From positions 1 to 51,215 of the forward strand of contig NZ_BAKI01000016.1 of assembly GCF_000583655.1 (NCBI RefSeq): a DNA stretch of 51,215 bases. The letters run 5' to 3'. A model generated the notes under the pieces. It worked only from the letters and a program-made list of their open reading frames with translations, was not told the origin of the DNA and searched no databases. The stretch is from Lentilactobacillus farraginis DSM 18382 = JCM 14108 (GTDB lineage Bacteria; Bacillota; Bacilli; Lactobacillales; Lactobacillaceae). Position 1 is the first letter of the stretch. Each line of letters begins with the position of its first letter. Below, piece by piece: positions 17,111-26,304 of this stretch. The position numbers and the translations under genes were made by a program.

Positions 17111-17740
17111 ATGGATTCTAATATTGAAAAGATTGTCCTGATGTTCATTATTGCTTATTTGCTTGGTTCAATTCCCAGTGGCGTCTGGATCGGAAAGGCC
17201 TTTTTTCATATCGATATTCGTCGACACGGATCCGGTAATATCGGCACAACCAATACATACCGGGTTTTGGGCCCGATTGCCGGTTCGGTTGTCATGGCGA
17301 TGGATATCTCAAAAGGTGCCGTTGCGACATTACTGCCGATGTTCTTTCACGTTGCCACAATTAATCCGCTTTTATTCGGCCTGGCCGCGATTCTGGGGCA
17401 CACCTTTTCCGTCTTTGATAAGTTCAAAGGGGGAAAGGCCGTCGCTACCAGTGCCGGGATGCTGCTGGCCTATAAACCGTCATTCTTTTTCCTGGCGGCT
17501 GGCATTTGGATACTCATCATTCTACTAACAAGTATGGTGAGCCTAGCCAGTATCATTACGTTCCCTTGCATCACGATTGCTACCTTTTTTATTCACGACA
17601 CTTACTTATTCATCCTAGCAGCAGTTTTGACCGTCTTCATTATTTATCGTCACTGGGCTAATATTAAGCGGATTCTTCACGGAAACGAGCGTATGGTGCC
17701 ATTTGGCCTTGGTAATCTGCTGCGAACCCGTCATGAGTAA
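17111..17740 (+). CDS. plsY: Acyl-phosphate:glycerol-3-phosphate acyltransferase
   Basis: A 209-residue integral membrane enzyme that acylates glycerol-3-phosphate from acyl-phosphate, the first step of phospholipid synthesis in Gram-positives. Conserved cytosolic motifs are visible: G-S-I-P-S-G, G-S-G-N-I-G-T-T-N-T-x-R, G-H-x-F-S-V-F-x-x-F-K-G-G-K-A-V-A-T, and a C-terminal H-R-x-N-I-like segment (RHWANIKRILHGNE). About five membrane helices. It works downstream of PlsX, encoded elsewhere in this window. It is divergent from parE-parC, a usual lactobacillar arrangement. Confidence 0.96.
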   Translation: MDSNIEKIVLMFIIAYLLGSIPSGVWIGKAFFHIDIRRHGSGNIGTTNTYRVLGPIAGSVVMAMDISKGAVATLLPMFFHVATINPLLFGLAAILGHTFSVFDKFKGGKAVATSAGMLLAYKPSFFFLAAGIWILIILLTSMVSLASIITFPCITIATFFIHDTYLFILAAVLTVFIIYRHWANIKRILHGNERMVPFGLGNLLRTRHE

Positions 17741-17841
17741 GCCGGCTTACTCATACAAAGCAAATCTGATTCTATCATAACCGTCGTCAACAAGACAACG
17801 TTAAGATACGAAATCTTAATACTTTTAGAAAAATCAGCCCA

Positions 17842-17882
17842 ATTAAAAGCGAGCGATTCAATAAGAATTGCCCGCTTTTAAT
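17842..17882. terminator. Bidirectional terminator between plsY and galM-like gene
   Basis: ATTAAAAGCGAGCGATTC pairs with GAATTGCCCGCTTTTAAT with two mismatches around a 5-nt loop. The two genes converge here and the stem has A/T runs on both sides. Confidence 0.8.
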
Positions 17883-17907
17883 GTGTCCAAAAATTCTATT
17901 TTCCAAG

Positions 17908-18780
17908 TTAAAAGAAACTAATTTGATAACCGGCGTCAAAACGCTGCTTGCCGGTTAAGCGATTAACGGCAAATTTATCTGCCAATTGACCGGTTGCGTT
18001 AACAGTGTCCGCCAGTCCCCACCACGGCTCAATGCAGATGAACGGTGCTTGTTTGGGGGATGGTGACCAAATTCCAACGTAAGGGGCCTTGCTTAACGAC
18101 AACGCGACGCCATGATCATCGTGTGAATTGGCCAACATAACCGTGGTTTCCTGGTCCTTTAGATCCAGTACCAGTGCATCATCTTTAAAAAGCTCATGCT
18201 GCAGCTGCAGTGGTTTGGTAAAATCTAATTCCTGAGGATCTTCGGGATCACTATACGGTGGCTTTAACGGAATCCGACGATAGACTTTTTTTGGTGCCAC
18301 TCGAATAAAGTAGTCCGTAAAATCACCAACACCGGCGAAAGGCACGTTAAAACCAGGATGAGCGCCCAACGAAAACAGTAATTCGTTATCATCTGGATTA
18401 GTAACTGTAAAATGAACCGCCAATTCATGTTCTTTGAGTTCAAAGTTCACTTTTAGTTCAAAGTTAAAGGGATACTTTGCCAGTGTTTGCGCGTTTTGTG
18501 TCAGTACCAGGGTCACTGCCGTCTGACTTTGATTTGTCACCTGAAATTGGTTGTCCCGGGCAAACCCGTGCTGTGTCATGTGATAGTCTTTTCCCTGATA
18601 AACGTACTGATTATCTTTGAGTCGACCGACAATTGGAAAGAGAATCGGCGCGTGACGTTTCCAATAGGCCGGGTCGGCCTGCCAAATGTATTCGGCACCA
18701 TCTTCAGACTTTACACTGGTTAATTCGGCACCAAATTCATTTACCTGAACAGTTAAATACTGATTTTTTAAGGTTATCAT
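17908..18780 (-). CDS. Aldose 1-epimerase family protein (LacX/YeaD-like)
   Basis: A 290-residue protein of the galactose mutarotase superfamily. Typical features are A-E-L-T-S-V-K near residue 19, a substrate-binding region R-H-A-P-I-L-F-P-I-V-G-R-L, H-G-F-A-R-D, G-A-H-P-G-F-N and a late C-I-E-P-W-W-G-L-A-D. The last matches the LacX/YeaD branch rather than classical GalM. It interconverts sugar anomers, possibly sugar phosphates; the substrate is uncertain. Its ATG has GGAGG eight bases upstream and lies 20 nt after hslU, so it may be read as the distal gene of the xerC-hslV-hslU unit. Confidence 0.88.
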   Translation of the reverse strand: MITLKNQYLTVQVNEFGAELTSVKSEDGAEYIWQADPAYWKRHAPILFPIVGRLKDNQYVYQGKDYHMTQHGFARDNQFQVTNQSQTAVTLVLTQNAQTLAKYPFNFELKVNFELKEHELAVHFTVTNPDDNELLFSLGAHPGFNVPFAGVGDFTDYFIRVAPKKVYRRIPLKPPYSDPEDPQELDFTKPLQLQHELFKDDALVLDLKDQETTVMLANSHDDHGVALSLSKAPYVGIWSPSPKQAPFICIEPWWGLADTVNATGQLADKFAVNRLTGKQRFDAGYQISFF

Positions 18781-18800
18781 TTAATCCTCCAACAATGTTT

Positions 18801-20216
18801 TTAAAGAATATATCTGGATAAGTCCTTATTTCCTGCCAGTTTGCCAACCTTATCGTCAACATACTTTTCCGTAATGGTAATATCACCCATCTGCATATCA
18901 GGGCCCTCATACAAGATATCTTCCAGTAATTTTTCCAAAATGGTGTGTAGTCGCCGAGCCCCGATGTTATCAGTGTTGTGGTTAACCTCCGTGGCAATTT
19001 CGGCAATGCGGTTGATTGCCTCAATCGTAAACGTTACCTTGATATTATCAGTTCCAATCAATGCAATATACTGTTTGGTCAACGAGTTGGTTGGTTCGGT
19101 TAGAATTTTGACAAAATCATCCTTGCTTAAATCATTTAACTCAACCCGAATCGGAAATCGTCCCTGTAGTTCGGGAATTAAATCGGAAGGCTTGCTTTCA
19201 GCAAACGCACCGGAACCGATAAAAAGCATGTGGTCGGTGTTGACGGGACCATACTTGGTGTTGACCTGCGAACCTTCGACGATCGGCAGAATGTCACGTT
19301 GAACCCCTTCTCGGGAAACTTCACCGGAATTCTGAGCTTTTCCGGGCGCAATCTTATCAATTTCATCAATAAAGATAATTCCCGTATTTTCAGCCCGGAC
19401 AATCGCATTGTGATATAAATCAGCTTTGTTAACTAATTCTTCCGATGCCTGGCGGATTAAAATCTCGCGAGCTTCACTAACCGGTACCGTTCGCTTAATC
19501 TTCTTTTTCGGCATTAAGCCTGAAAGGGCATCGTTTAAATCAATCCCCATTTGATTCATCATTGAGTTTTGACCGGCAGCTTGTTGAGATGGATCATCCA
19601 TTTCAATTTCTACCTGTTCGTTTTCAAGCAATCCGGCCCGAAGTTTATCGGATACCGACATCCGTTTTTCACGGACGTCTTCGGTTACTTCTTCTTGATC
19701 AGCATCATTATTTTCAGTAGGCATCTGGCCGTTCTGTAATTGACTAAACATGCTCATTAAGTTCTGCATGTCATTTTGCCGATTCTTTTTCTTTTGCGCC
19801 GGTACCAAAAGCTTTACCAGCTGATTGTTGGCCTGCTTTTCTGCATCGGCCCGCACTTTTTTATACGCGTCATTTTGTTCCAGCAAAACTGCATTTTCAA
19901 CCAGATCCCGAACCATGGATTCGACATCGCCGCCTACGTAACCAACCTCGGTAAATTTGGTCGCTTCAACCTTTACAAAGGGGGCGTTAACAATTTTGGC
20001 CAACCGTCGGGCGATTTCAGTTTTCCCGACCCCCGTCGGTCCAATCATCAACAGGTTCTTAGGCGAAATTTCATCCTGCATCGCTTTTGACAGCTGCATC
20101 CGCCGATAACGATTTCGTAAGGCGACCGCAACCGCTTTTTTAGCTTCGGTTTGACCAACAATGTATTGGTCAAGAATTTCAACTATTTCTTTGGGACTTT
20201 TCGTGGACTCTGTCAA
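18801..20216 (-). CDS. hslU: HslU/ClpY ATPase subunit of the HslUV protease
   Basis: A 471-residue AAA+ unfoldase feeding substrates to HslV. It opens with L-T-E-S-T-K-S-P-K-E-I-V-x-x-L-D-x-Y-I-V-G-Q. Walker A is G-P-T-G-V-G-K-T-E-I-A-R-R-L-A, Walker B I-I-F-I-D-E-I-D, and the C-terminus is D-L-S-R-Y-I-L, the tail that docks into HslV. The charged I-domain with GQMPTENNDADQEEV- lies between them. I set the start at TTG (20216) with GAGGAGAG 6 nt upstream; a longer frame to 20318 would run into hslV and adds unrelated sequence. Confidence 0.96.
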   Translation of the reverse strand: MTESTKSPKEIVEILDQYIVGQTEAKKAVAVALRNRYRRMQLSKAMQDEISPKNLLMIGPTGVGKTEIARRLAKIVNAPFVKVEATKFTEVGYVGGDVESMVRDLVENAVLLEQNDAYKKVRADAEKQANNQLVKLLVPAQKKKNRQNDMQNLMSMFSQLQNGQMPTENNDADQEEVTEDVREKRMSVSDKLRAGLLENEQVEIEMDDPSQQAAGQNSMMNQMGIDLNDALSGLMPKKKIKRTVPVSEAREILIRQASEELVNKADLYHNAIVRAENTGIIFIDEIDKIAPGKAQNSGEVSREGVQRDILPIVEGSQVNTKYGPVNTDHMLFIGSGAFAESKPSDLIPELQGRFPIRVELNDLSKDDFVKILTEPTNSLTKQYIALIGTDNIKVTFTIEAINRIAEIATEVNHNTDNIGARRLHTILEKLLEDILYEGPDMQMGDITITEKYVDDKVGKLAGNKDLSRYIL

Positions 20217-20229
20217 TTGAATCTCTCCT

Positions 20230-20772
20230 CTATAATTCTTCAGAAATAACGTTTTGATTCGTGAAAATATCAATGTTGCCGGCAATGTGAATGGCGGCCT
20301 CGGCGATTTCTCGGGCACTCATATCTTGGGCATGGTGTTTCATTGCCGTTGCAGCCGCCAATGCAAAATTGCCGCCCGAACCAATGGCCAAAATGTCATC
20401 ATCGGGCTCAATTACCTCACCCTGGCCTGAAACCAGCAGTAAATCTTTATCGTTCATCACAATTAACAGTGCTTCAAGTTTTTGTAATTGTTGATCACCG
20501 CGCCAATCTTGGGCCAATTCAACGGCGGAACGTTTCAAATCGCCATCGTATTGATTAAGTTTCTTTTCAAATCGTTCTTCAAGATTAAATGCGTCGGCAA
20601 CACTTCCGGCAAAGCCGACAACAACTTTGCCGTCATAAATTCGGCGAACTTTGTGGGCAGTTCCCTTCATAATGACTTTTTCACCCATCGTTACCTGGCC
20701 GTCACCCGCCATTGCCAAATGGCCACCGTGACGTACAGCTACAATTGTCGTTGCTTCAAATTTTACTGGCAT
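20230..20772 (-). CDS. hslV: HslV/ClpQ proteasome-like peptidase
   Basis: A 180-residue threonine-type peptidase of the HslUV complex. The conserved T-T-I-V-A-V-R motif begins at residue 8, after MPVKFEA, so a seven-residue pro-sequence precedes the catalytic Thr. In Escherichia coli only Met is removed, while Bacillus ClpQ has a short leader of similar form (FHATTI-). Other marks are [16 protein letters not shown] and [12 protein letters not shown]. It is followed by hslU after 13 nt and preceded by xerC after 11 nt. Confidence 0.95.
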   Translation of the reverse strand: MPVKFEATTIVAVRHGGHLAMAGDGQVTMGEKVIMKGTAHKVRRIYDGKVVVGFAGSVADAFNLEERFEKKLNQYDGDLKRSAVELAQDWRGDQQLQKLEALLIVMNDKDLLLVSGQGEVIEPDDDILAIGSGGNFALAAATAMKHHAQDMSAREIAEAAIHIAGNIDIFTNQNVISEEL

Positions 20773-20783
20773 AATAAACTCCC

Positions 20784-21715
20784 TTACTTTTTTGGTTTTA
20801 GAGATTGACTATTTCTTGGAAAATACTTTTGATAATCACTCATTAAGTGTGACTTGGTAACGTGTGTGTAGATCTGGGTCGTTGATAAGCTGCTGTGGCC
20901 CAGAAGCTCCTGCACAGACCGCATATCGGCACCGTTATTGAGCATTTCGGTCGCAAACGTATGTCTTAACATATGCGGATGAATGTTGGTTGTCAAGCTG
21001 CTTGCCTTAATGATGCCATCTAAAATATACGCGATTCCTCGAGATGTCAATGGTTTCCCGTAATGATTAACAAAGAGATAATCATGTTTTTGGTGATATT
21101 TGGTCATAATCGGTTCCCGCGAATATTTCAAATAAGCTTCGATTGCAGCTTTAGCCGGATCACCAAACGGAATATACCGTTGTTTGTTTCCCTTCCCAGT
21201 TACTAAAAATACCTGATTGTTCAAATCCATATCCTTTAATTGCAGATTAACACCTTCGCTTACCCGAATGCCAGTTGAATAAAAAACTTCAAGAATTGCC
21301 GAATTTCGGAAAGCCAATGTGCGTTCACCGGTTTTAGCTGCTGAAAAGAGCGCTTGCATTTCATTGGGATAAAAAACCGCGGCAGGCGCCGATTCTGGTT
21401 TTTTAAATGAACATATTCAAAAGGATTATTTTTAATGGTCTCATTCTTAATCAAGAAATTATAAAACGAGCGCAACGCCGATATCTTTTGTGCGATGCTA
21501 TTACGCGCGTATTTCTTTTCGTAAAGACTGGTTAAGTAAGCTTCCACATCAAAGGAATCGATTTCTACCAAAGTTTCATGATCACCCGGTATTTCCTTTA
21601 AGAACTTTAAAAACTCGGTCAAATCATTTTGATAAGCCAGAATGGTATCCTCTGAATAGTGACGTTCACTTCGCAGATACTTTAAAAACCAATCCATTGT
21701 TTGGTAATCATCCAT
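20784..21715 (-). CDS. xerC: Tyrosine recombinase XerC (frame broken near 21371-21376)
   Basis: A 310-residue site-specific recombinase when two frames are joined. It resolves chromosome dimers. The N-terminal SAM-like core-binding domain covers residues 1-100 ([20 protein letters not shown]). The catalytic domain shows T-G-I-R-V-S-E (Arg), [15 protein letters not shown], and [14 protein letters not shown] with the nucleophilic Tyr. The break is a run of six T (minus strand) where seven restore [12 protein letters not shown]. It heads the xerC-hslV-hslU unit, the codV-clpQ-clpY order known from Bacillus. Confidence 0.93.
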
Positions 21716-21854
21716 GCCAATCCCAGCTTTCTAAACTTAATTCAATCGAACTACTTAATCATATCAAATTACCCGTTAAATTTCTTGGTAATTAGGTGAT
21801 TATTGCTAATATTTAGAAAATCTCAAACATTTGTTCGAATAATAATATTATAAC

Positions 21855-21890
21855 ACAAAAAACCGCATCCACAACGGGATACGGTTTTTA
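21855..21890 (-). terminator. Terminator after rplS
   Basis: On the minus strand AAAACCGTATCC pairs with GGATGCGGTTTT around a short loop, followed by TTTG. It is just beyond the rplS stop codon and ends the ffh-to-rplS run. Confidence 0.8.
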
Positions 21891-21895
21891 GGTAA

Positions 21896-22255
21896 TTAAC
21901 GTGGTCGAACAGAAGCCTTAATACGAGCAGCTTTACCTTGTAGGTTACGCAGGTAATAAAGCTTGGCACGACGTACGTGACCATGTCTGATAACTTCCAG
22001 TTTATCAACTCGTGGTGAGTGAAGTGGGAAAATACGTTCAACACCAACACCGTTACTTACCTTTCGAACGGTGTATGTGGATTGAATACCTGATCCCTTA
22101 CGTTTAATAACAACGCCTTCGAATAATTGGATACGTTCTCTGTTACCTTCAACAACTTTAACGTGGACGCGAACTGTATCTCCGGCACGGAAATCCGGCA
22201 TATCATCCCGCAGTTGTTTTTCGTTGATCATATCGATCAGTTTGTTTTGTCGCAT
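21896..22255 (-). CDS. rplS: 50S ribosomal protein L19
   Basis: A 119-residue L19, at the 30S-50S interface. Family-typical sequence: [32 protein letters not shown], and R-R-A-K-L-Y-Y-L-R at the end. ATG at 22255 has AAGGAAG eight bases upstream. A structured leader precedes it, separating it from trmD. Confidence 0.97.
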   Translation of the reverse strand: MRQNKLIDMINEKQLRDDMPDFRAGDTVRVHVKVVEGNRERIQLFEGVVIKRKGSGIQSTYTVRKVSNGVGVERIFPLHSPRVDKLEVIRHGHVRRAKLYYLRNLQGKAARIKASVRPR

Positions 22256-22264
22256 GAACAAATC

Positions 22265-22340
22265 TTCCTTTCACTAACATTCATTATCTTGTTCGACAGC
22301 GGAATGTTGTTTTGCGGCTTGCGCCAAAAGTTAGTGTACC
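22265..22340 (-). ncRNA. Probable L19 autoregulatory leader
   Basis: On the minus strand, AACATTC and CACTAAC can each pair with parts of GAATGTTAGTG, which lies directly before the rplS ribosome site. The two pairings compete. An L19 leader family is known immediately upstream of rplS in low-GC Gram-positives; position and folding agree, but I cannot confirm a covariance match. Confidence 0.5.
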
Positions 22341-22347
22341 ACAGTCG

Positions 22348-23145
22348 TTACTCTCCTGTAAAGTGGTTTTTCTTGTCAGAAGTATTTAGCCGTTGCTTTT
22401 CCGCTTCTTCAATTCGGACATCGGCCAATAATTTCTTCTGGGTGCTGGTTAATTTTTGATGATCAATCAGGTCCGGCCTTCTTAAGTAGGTTCGTCGAAG
22501 TGCCTCTTTTTGGTTCCACAGTGCAATCTTTTTGTGATCACCGTTCATCAACACTTCAGGAACCTTCATCCCTCTAAAGTCAGCCGGCCTGGTATATTGC
22601 GGTTCTTCCAGCAGTCCGGTTGAAAAGGATTCTTCTACTTTGGACTGATTATTTCCCAAGACACCCGGAATCAGCCTGGTAATGGCGTCTATCATCACCA
22701 TTGCCGGCAATTCACCGCCGGTCAGAACAAAGTCCCCCAACGAATACTCATCGGTCACAATGGACCTGATCCGTTCGTCATAGCCTTCATAATGGCCACA
22801 AATAAATGTCAAGTGTGTATCGTGGGATAACATCTCCGCGTCAGCCTGCCGAAATGTTTTGCCGGCAGGATCCATCAAAATAACTTTACCATCGGGGTAC
22901 CCGGCTTCTGTCGAAACCTTTTTGGTATGCTCGTAGGCATCAATAATCGGTTGCGCCTGAAGCAACATCCCGGCACCGCCGCCAAACGGGTAATCGTCAA
23001 CATGTCGGTGCTTATCTTTGGTAAAGTCGCGAAAATTGGTAACGGCTAAATCAATTGTCTTGTTTTCAATTGCCCGGCCGATAATCGAATCGTGCATCGG
23101 TACCGTAAACATTTCCGGAAATAAACTTAAAACATCAATCCGCAT
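22348..23145 (-). CDS. trmD: tRNA (guanine-N1)-methyltransferase
   Basis: A 265-residue SPOUT methyltransferase making m1G37 in tRNA. It starts [13 protein letters not shown]. The knot region has [15 protein letters not shown] and [15 protein letters not shown]. The start overlaps the rimM stop by about 11 nt; adjacent ATG codons at 23148 and 23145 both follow GGAGGG. The much longer open frame upstream is the rimM gene in another register. Confidence 0.97.
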   Translation of the reverse strand: MRIDVLSLFPEMFTVPMHDSIIGRAIENKTIDLAVTNFRDFTKDKHRHVDDYPFGGGAGMLLQAQPIIDAYEHTKKVSTEAGYPDGKVILMDPAGKTFRQADAEMLSHDTHLTFICGHYEGYDERIRSIVTDEYSLGDFVLTGGELPAMVMIDAITRLIPGVLGNNQSKVEESFSTGLLEEPQYTRPADFRGMKVPEVLMNGDHKKIALWNQKEALRRTYLRRPDLIDHQKLTSTQKKLLADVRIEEAEKQRLNTSDKKNHFTGE

Positions 23146-23659
23146 CATCCAAGCCCTCCGGAATCTCAACCATAATTCGATGATTCTCCAAGTCAACATC
23201 TTTAATGACCGAATCAATTTTTGGCAGCAATAGGTCTTTTTTGGCTTTTCGCTGTACAACCCACACATCATTGGCGCCGGGTGACAAAATTTCTTTAACC
23301 TGGCCGACTAATTGGTCGCCTTCGTAGACGTCCAAACCGATAATTTGATGATAATAATATTCCCCCGGTTTTAGATCATCATTTGAAAGACTGGTTTCAT
23401 CAATCATCAACTCGGAAGGTTTAAGAAATTCAACGTCATTGATGGTCGGGTAGCCTTTAAAGTGTAATAAAATAAATTGCTTATGTTTTCGAACACCATC
23501 AACTTCCAGGGGAATTAACGTTTTGGATTTGGCAGTCCGTGCGTATAGCCGGTTGCCAACTTTAAAGCGCTTCTCAGGAAAATCAGTAATCGTTACGACC
23601 CGTACTTCCCCCTTAACTCCCTGTGTATTGACAATTTTACCAATGTTATAGTAATTCAT
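23135..23659 (-). CDS. rimM: Ribosome maturation factor RimM
   Basis: A 174-residue 16S-processing factor that binds S19 during 30S maturation. N-terminal motif [19 protein letters not shown]. The C-terminal PRC-barrel includes [20 protein letters not shown] and [11 protein letters not shown] weak hairpin (AAGCGAAAC...GTTTG...GCTTTTTT, minus strand, about 23676-23718) lies in the gap from the KH gene and could attenuate transcription. Confidence 0.96.
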   Translation of the reverse strand: MNYYNIGKIVNTQGVKGEVRVVTITDFPEKRFKVGNRLYARTAKSKTLIPLEVDGVRKHKQFILLHFKGYPTINDVEFLKPSELMIDETSLSNDDLKPGEYYYHQIIGLDVYEGDQLVGQVKEILSPGANDVWVVQRKAKKDLLLPKIDSVIKDVDLENHRIMVEIPEGLDDAD

Positions 23660-23725
23660 TTAAGCCTCCGTTTAAAATAATAAAAAAGCTCTCAAACAAA
23701 ACCTTCGTTTCGCTTAAGAACCCCT

Positions 23726-23974
23726 TTATTGCTTTTCATCGTCAACGATTAAACGAGCTTTTTTCGGCCCATCAACTGGAACACTATAAACAATTGTCCG
23801 GATAGTTTGGATAACATGACCATGCTTTCCAATAATTCGACCAACGTCCTCTTCATTTAACCGAAGATGGTATTCCATAAAACGATCCGACTCATGGTGC
23901 GAAATTTGAATTTCGTCAGGATAATCGACTAACGGTGAAACTATTTTTTTAATTAATCCATCAACACTAACCAT
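23726..23974 (-). CDS. khpA: KH-domain RNA-binding protein (KhpA/YlqC type)
   Basis: An 82-residue single KH domain. The RNA-binding loop is G-R-I-I-G-K-H-G (GxxG core), followed by HVIQTIRTIV. KhpA works with KhpB/EloR in controlling cell elongation and RNA levels in streptococci and lactobacilli; that role here is by homology. It lies between rpsP and rimM, its standard place, 17 nt after rpsP. Confidence 0.93.
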   Translation of the reverse strand: MVSVDGLIKKIVSPLVDYPDEIQISHHESDRFMEYHLRLNEEDVGRIIGKHGHVIQTIRTIVYSVPVDGPKKARLIVDDEKQ

Positions 23975-23991
23975 GATGATAAATCACTCAC

Positions 23992-24267
23992 TTACTTTTT
24001 TGAGTATTTAGCTTCGTGATATTTCTTCATGATACCTGCATCTGATAATAAATTACGAACTGTATCAGATGGCTGCGCACCGTTATTCAACCAGTTCATA
24101 ATGGATTCCTCTTCAAGAGTAACCTTGGCTGGTTGCGTTAATGGGCTATAAGTACCAACGTTTTCGATGAAACGACCATCACGAGGGCTGCGTGAATCTG
24201 CAACGACGATACGGTAGTATGGACGCTTCTTTGAACCCATGCGCTTTAAGCGAATCTTAACTGACAT
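23992..24267 (-). CDS. rpsP: 30S ribosomal protein S16
   Basis: A 91-residue S16. Characteristic start [32 protein letters not shown]; the segment N-V-G-T-Y-S-P follows. GGAGG lies about 7 nt before the ATG. It sits between ffh and khpA in the conserved block. Confidence 0.97.
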   Translation of the reverse strand: MSVKIRLKRMGSKKRPYYRIVVADSRSPRDGRFIENVGTYSPLTQPAKVTLEEESIMNWLNNGAQPSDTVRNLLSDAGIMKKYHEAKYSKK

Positions 24268-24373
24268 GCATTTTACCTCCTATAATCATTTAACGATTAA
24301 TAATATACCAGCATTTGAAGTGCTTGTAAAGGTTTTTTTCTTTACACCATTAAAACTCTTTAAAAGATTAGCT

Positions 24374-25813
24374 TTAATGCTTCTTTTTGCGTTTCTTTTT
24401 TAATCGCTTTCGTTTATTCTTTTTCATTTTGCGACTAAATTGTTTCATCGCCAAATTGGATAATTTGCCGCCCATGCCGGTTTGATTCATCATATTTTCC
24501 ATTCCGGACATGTTGCCTTTGGAAACCTTATTCATCATTGTTTTCATCTGGCCAAACTGTTTGATCATGCGGTTGACTTCCTGAATTGGACGTCCTGATC
24601 CCCGCGAAATCCGCCGCCGTCTTGAGGGATTCATGACATCCGGATCAGTTCGTTCCTGCTCGGTCATGGAATAAATAATTGCCTTTAAGTGATCCATGTC
24701 TTTGGGACCCATGTTAACATTTTGAAGCGCCGGGTTATTGGCCATTCCCGGAATCATTTTCATAATTTCATCCAAGGGACCCATTTTTTGAATCTGATCA
24801 AGTTGGTCAAGAAAATCATTAAAATCAAAAGTATTTTCCTTGATTTTTTCAGAAAGTTCCTCAGCTTGCTTTTGGTCATATTCTTTCTGGGTCTTTTCAA
24901 TCAGGGAAAGCATGTCCCCCATTCCCAAAATTCGGGAAGCCATTCGATCAGGATGAAAGACATCCAAATCGGCCATTTTTTCTCCCTGACCAACAAACTT
25001 GATCGGCTTACCGGTCACGGCCCGAATTGATAGTGCAGCCCCGCCCCGGGTATCGCCATCCAACTTGGTAAGGACAACCCCGGTAACGTCCAGTGCCTTA
25101 TCAAAGCCTTCCGCAGTCGCAACGGCGTTTTGCCCAGTCATGGCATCAATTACCAGTAAAATTTCATTCGGGTTGACTGCTTCTTTAATGTCGCGCAGCT
25201 CGCCCATTAACTTTTCATCGATTTGAAGCCGACCGGCGGTATCGATAATCACATAATCGTTATGATCGGCTTTCGCCTGTTCCAATCCCCGTTTGGCAAT
25301 CTCAACCGGATCGACATCCGTCCCTAACTGAAAGACCGGTACATCAATCTGCTGGCCAACTGTTTGCAGTTGTTCGATGGCAGCTGGTCGATAAACGTCA
25401 TCCGCGATCAACAATGGGCGGGCATTCTGCTCATTTTTTAATTTGAGTGCTAATTTACCGACTGTCGTTGTTTTACCGGCACCTTGAAGCCCGGACATCA
25501 TAATAATCGTCGGAATTTTAGGCGCTTTATTGAGCGGAACCGCTTCTTCTCCCATTGTTTTGGTTAATTCTTCATCAACTATTTTAACAATTTGTTGAGA
25601 AGGATTCAGCCCCTCAAGCACTTTGGCACCTTTTGCCCGTTGCTCAACTGTCTTGACAAATTTTCGGACAACTTGGAAATTAACATCGGCTTCAAGCAAC
25701 GCCAACCGGATTTCCCGCATGGTTGCCCGAAGATCGGCTTCACTGACTTTTCCTTTGCCACGAAGCTTTTTCATCGCGTTTTGTAAACGTTCGGTTAGTC
25801 CTTCAAAAGCCAT
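24374..25813 (-). CDS. ffh: Signal recognition particle GTPase
   Basis: A 479-residue SRP54 homologue that binds signal sequences and 4.5S/scRNA. N and G domains: A-L-L-E-A-D-V-N, P-loop G-L-Q-G-A-G-K-T-T-T-V-G-K-L-A, D-T-A-G-R, T-K-L-D-G-D-x-R-G-G. The M domain from about residue 300 is methionine rich with R-R-R-R-I-S-R-G-S-G, the RNA-binding motif. The end is extremely lysine/arginine rich. Located directly after ylxM. Confidence 0.97.
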   Translation of the reverse strand: MAFEGLTERLQNAMKKLRGKGKVSEADLRATMREIRLALLEADVNFQVVRKFVKTVEQRAKGAKVLEGLNPSQQIVKIVDEELTKTMGEEAVPLNKAPKIPTIIMMSGLQGAGKTTTVGKLALKLKNEQNARPLLIADDVYRPAAIEQLQTVGQQIDVPVFQLGTDVDPVEIAKRGLEQAKADHNDYVIIDTAGRLQIDEKLMGELRDIKEAVNPNEILLVIDAMTGQNAVATAEGFDKALDVTGVVLTKLDGDTRGGAALSIRAVTGKPIKFVGQGEKMADLDVFHPDRMASRILGMGDMLSLIEKTQKEYDQKQAEELSEKIKENTFDFNDFLDQLDQIQKMGPLDEIMKMIPGMANNPALQNVNMGPKDMDHLKAIIYSMTEQERTDPDVMNPSRRRRISRGSGRPIQEVNRMIKQFGQMKTMMNKVSKGNMSGMENMMNQTGMGGKLSNLAMKQFSRKMKKNKRKRLKKKRKKKH

Positions 25814-25826
25814 TTTTTCACCACTT

Positions 25827-26174
25827 TCATTCTTCTTCGGTAGTTTCCAAACTACTAATCATTTTGTTTAATTCGGCATCATGGGGATAGTGTTTCGCTA
25901 CGTAAGCCTGAATTTGATCCAACTTTTCATTTCGCTCAATGAAATTATGATATAAATTGAGCTTGTTTTCGTACTGCTGCAAAATTTTCTCGGATCGGCG
26001 AATGTTATCATAAACTGCTTGGCGGCTAATATCATACTCTTCTGCAATTTCACCCAACGAAAAATCGTCAGCATAATACAATTGGATGTAATTCGCCTGC
26101 TTTTTTGTTAAGAGCGGTTCGTAAAATTCAAATAAAGCATTGATATAATTTGTTTTTTCAAGTTCATTAGCCAT
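25827..26174 (-). CDS. ylxM: YlxM/p13-type DNA-binding protein, SRP-associated
   Basis: A 115-residue helix-turn-helix protein: [28 protein letters not shown]. It is the conserved small neighbour of ffh and ftsY. In streptococci YlxM stimulates or modulates SRP GTPases. The gap to ffh is 13 nt. Confidence 0.92.
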   Translation of the reverse strand: MANELEKTNYINALFEFYEPLLTKKQANYIQLYYADDFSLGEIAEEYDISRQAVYDNIRRSEKILQQYENKLNLYHNFIERNEKLDQIQAYVAKHYPHDAELNKMISSLETTEEE

Positions 26175-26304
26175 ACCCGGGCTCCTCTAATCGCGCAATT
26201 TACGATTATTATTCATTAACCGGCTGTTGACAACAGCCCCACACATCTACTTAGATTACCGGCTTTTTATGAAGCCGTCAACTCCGATTTCAATTACGAC
26301 GGTA

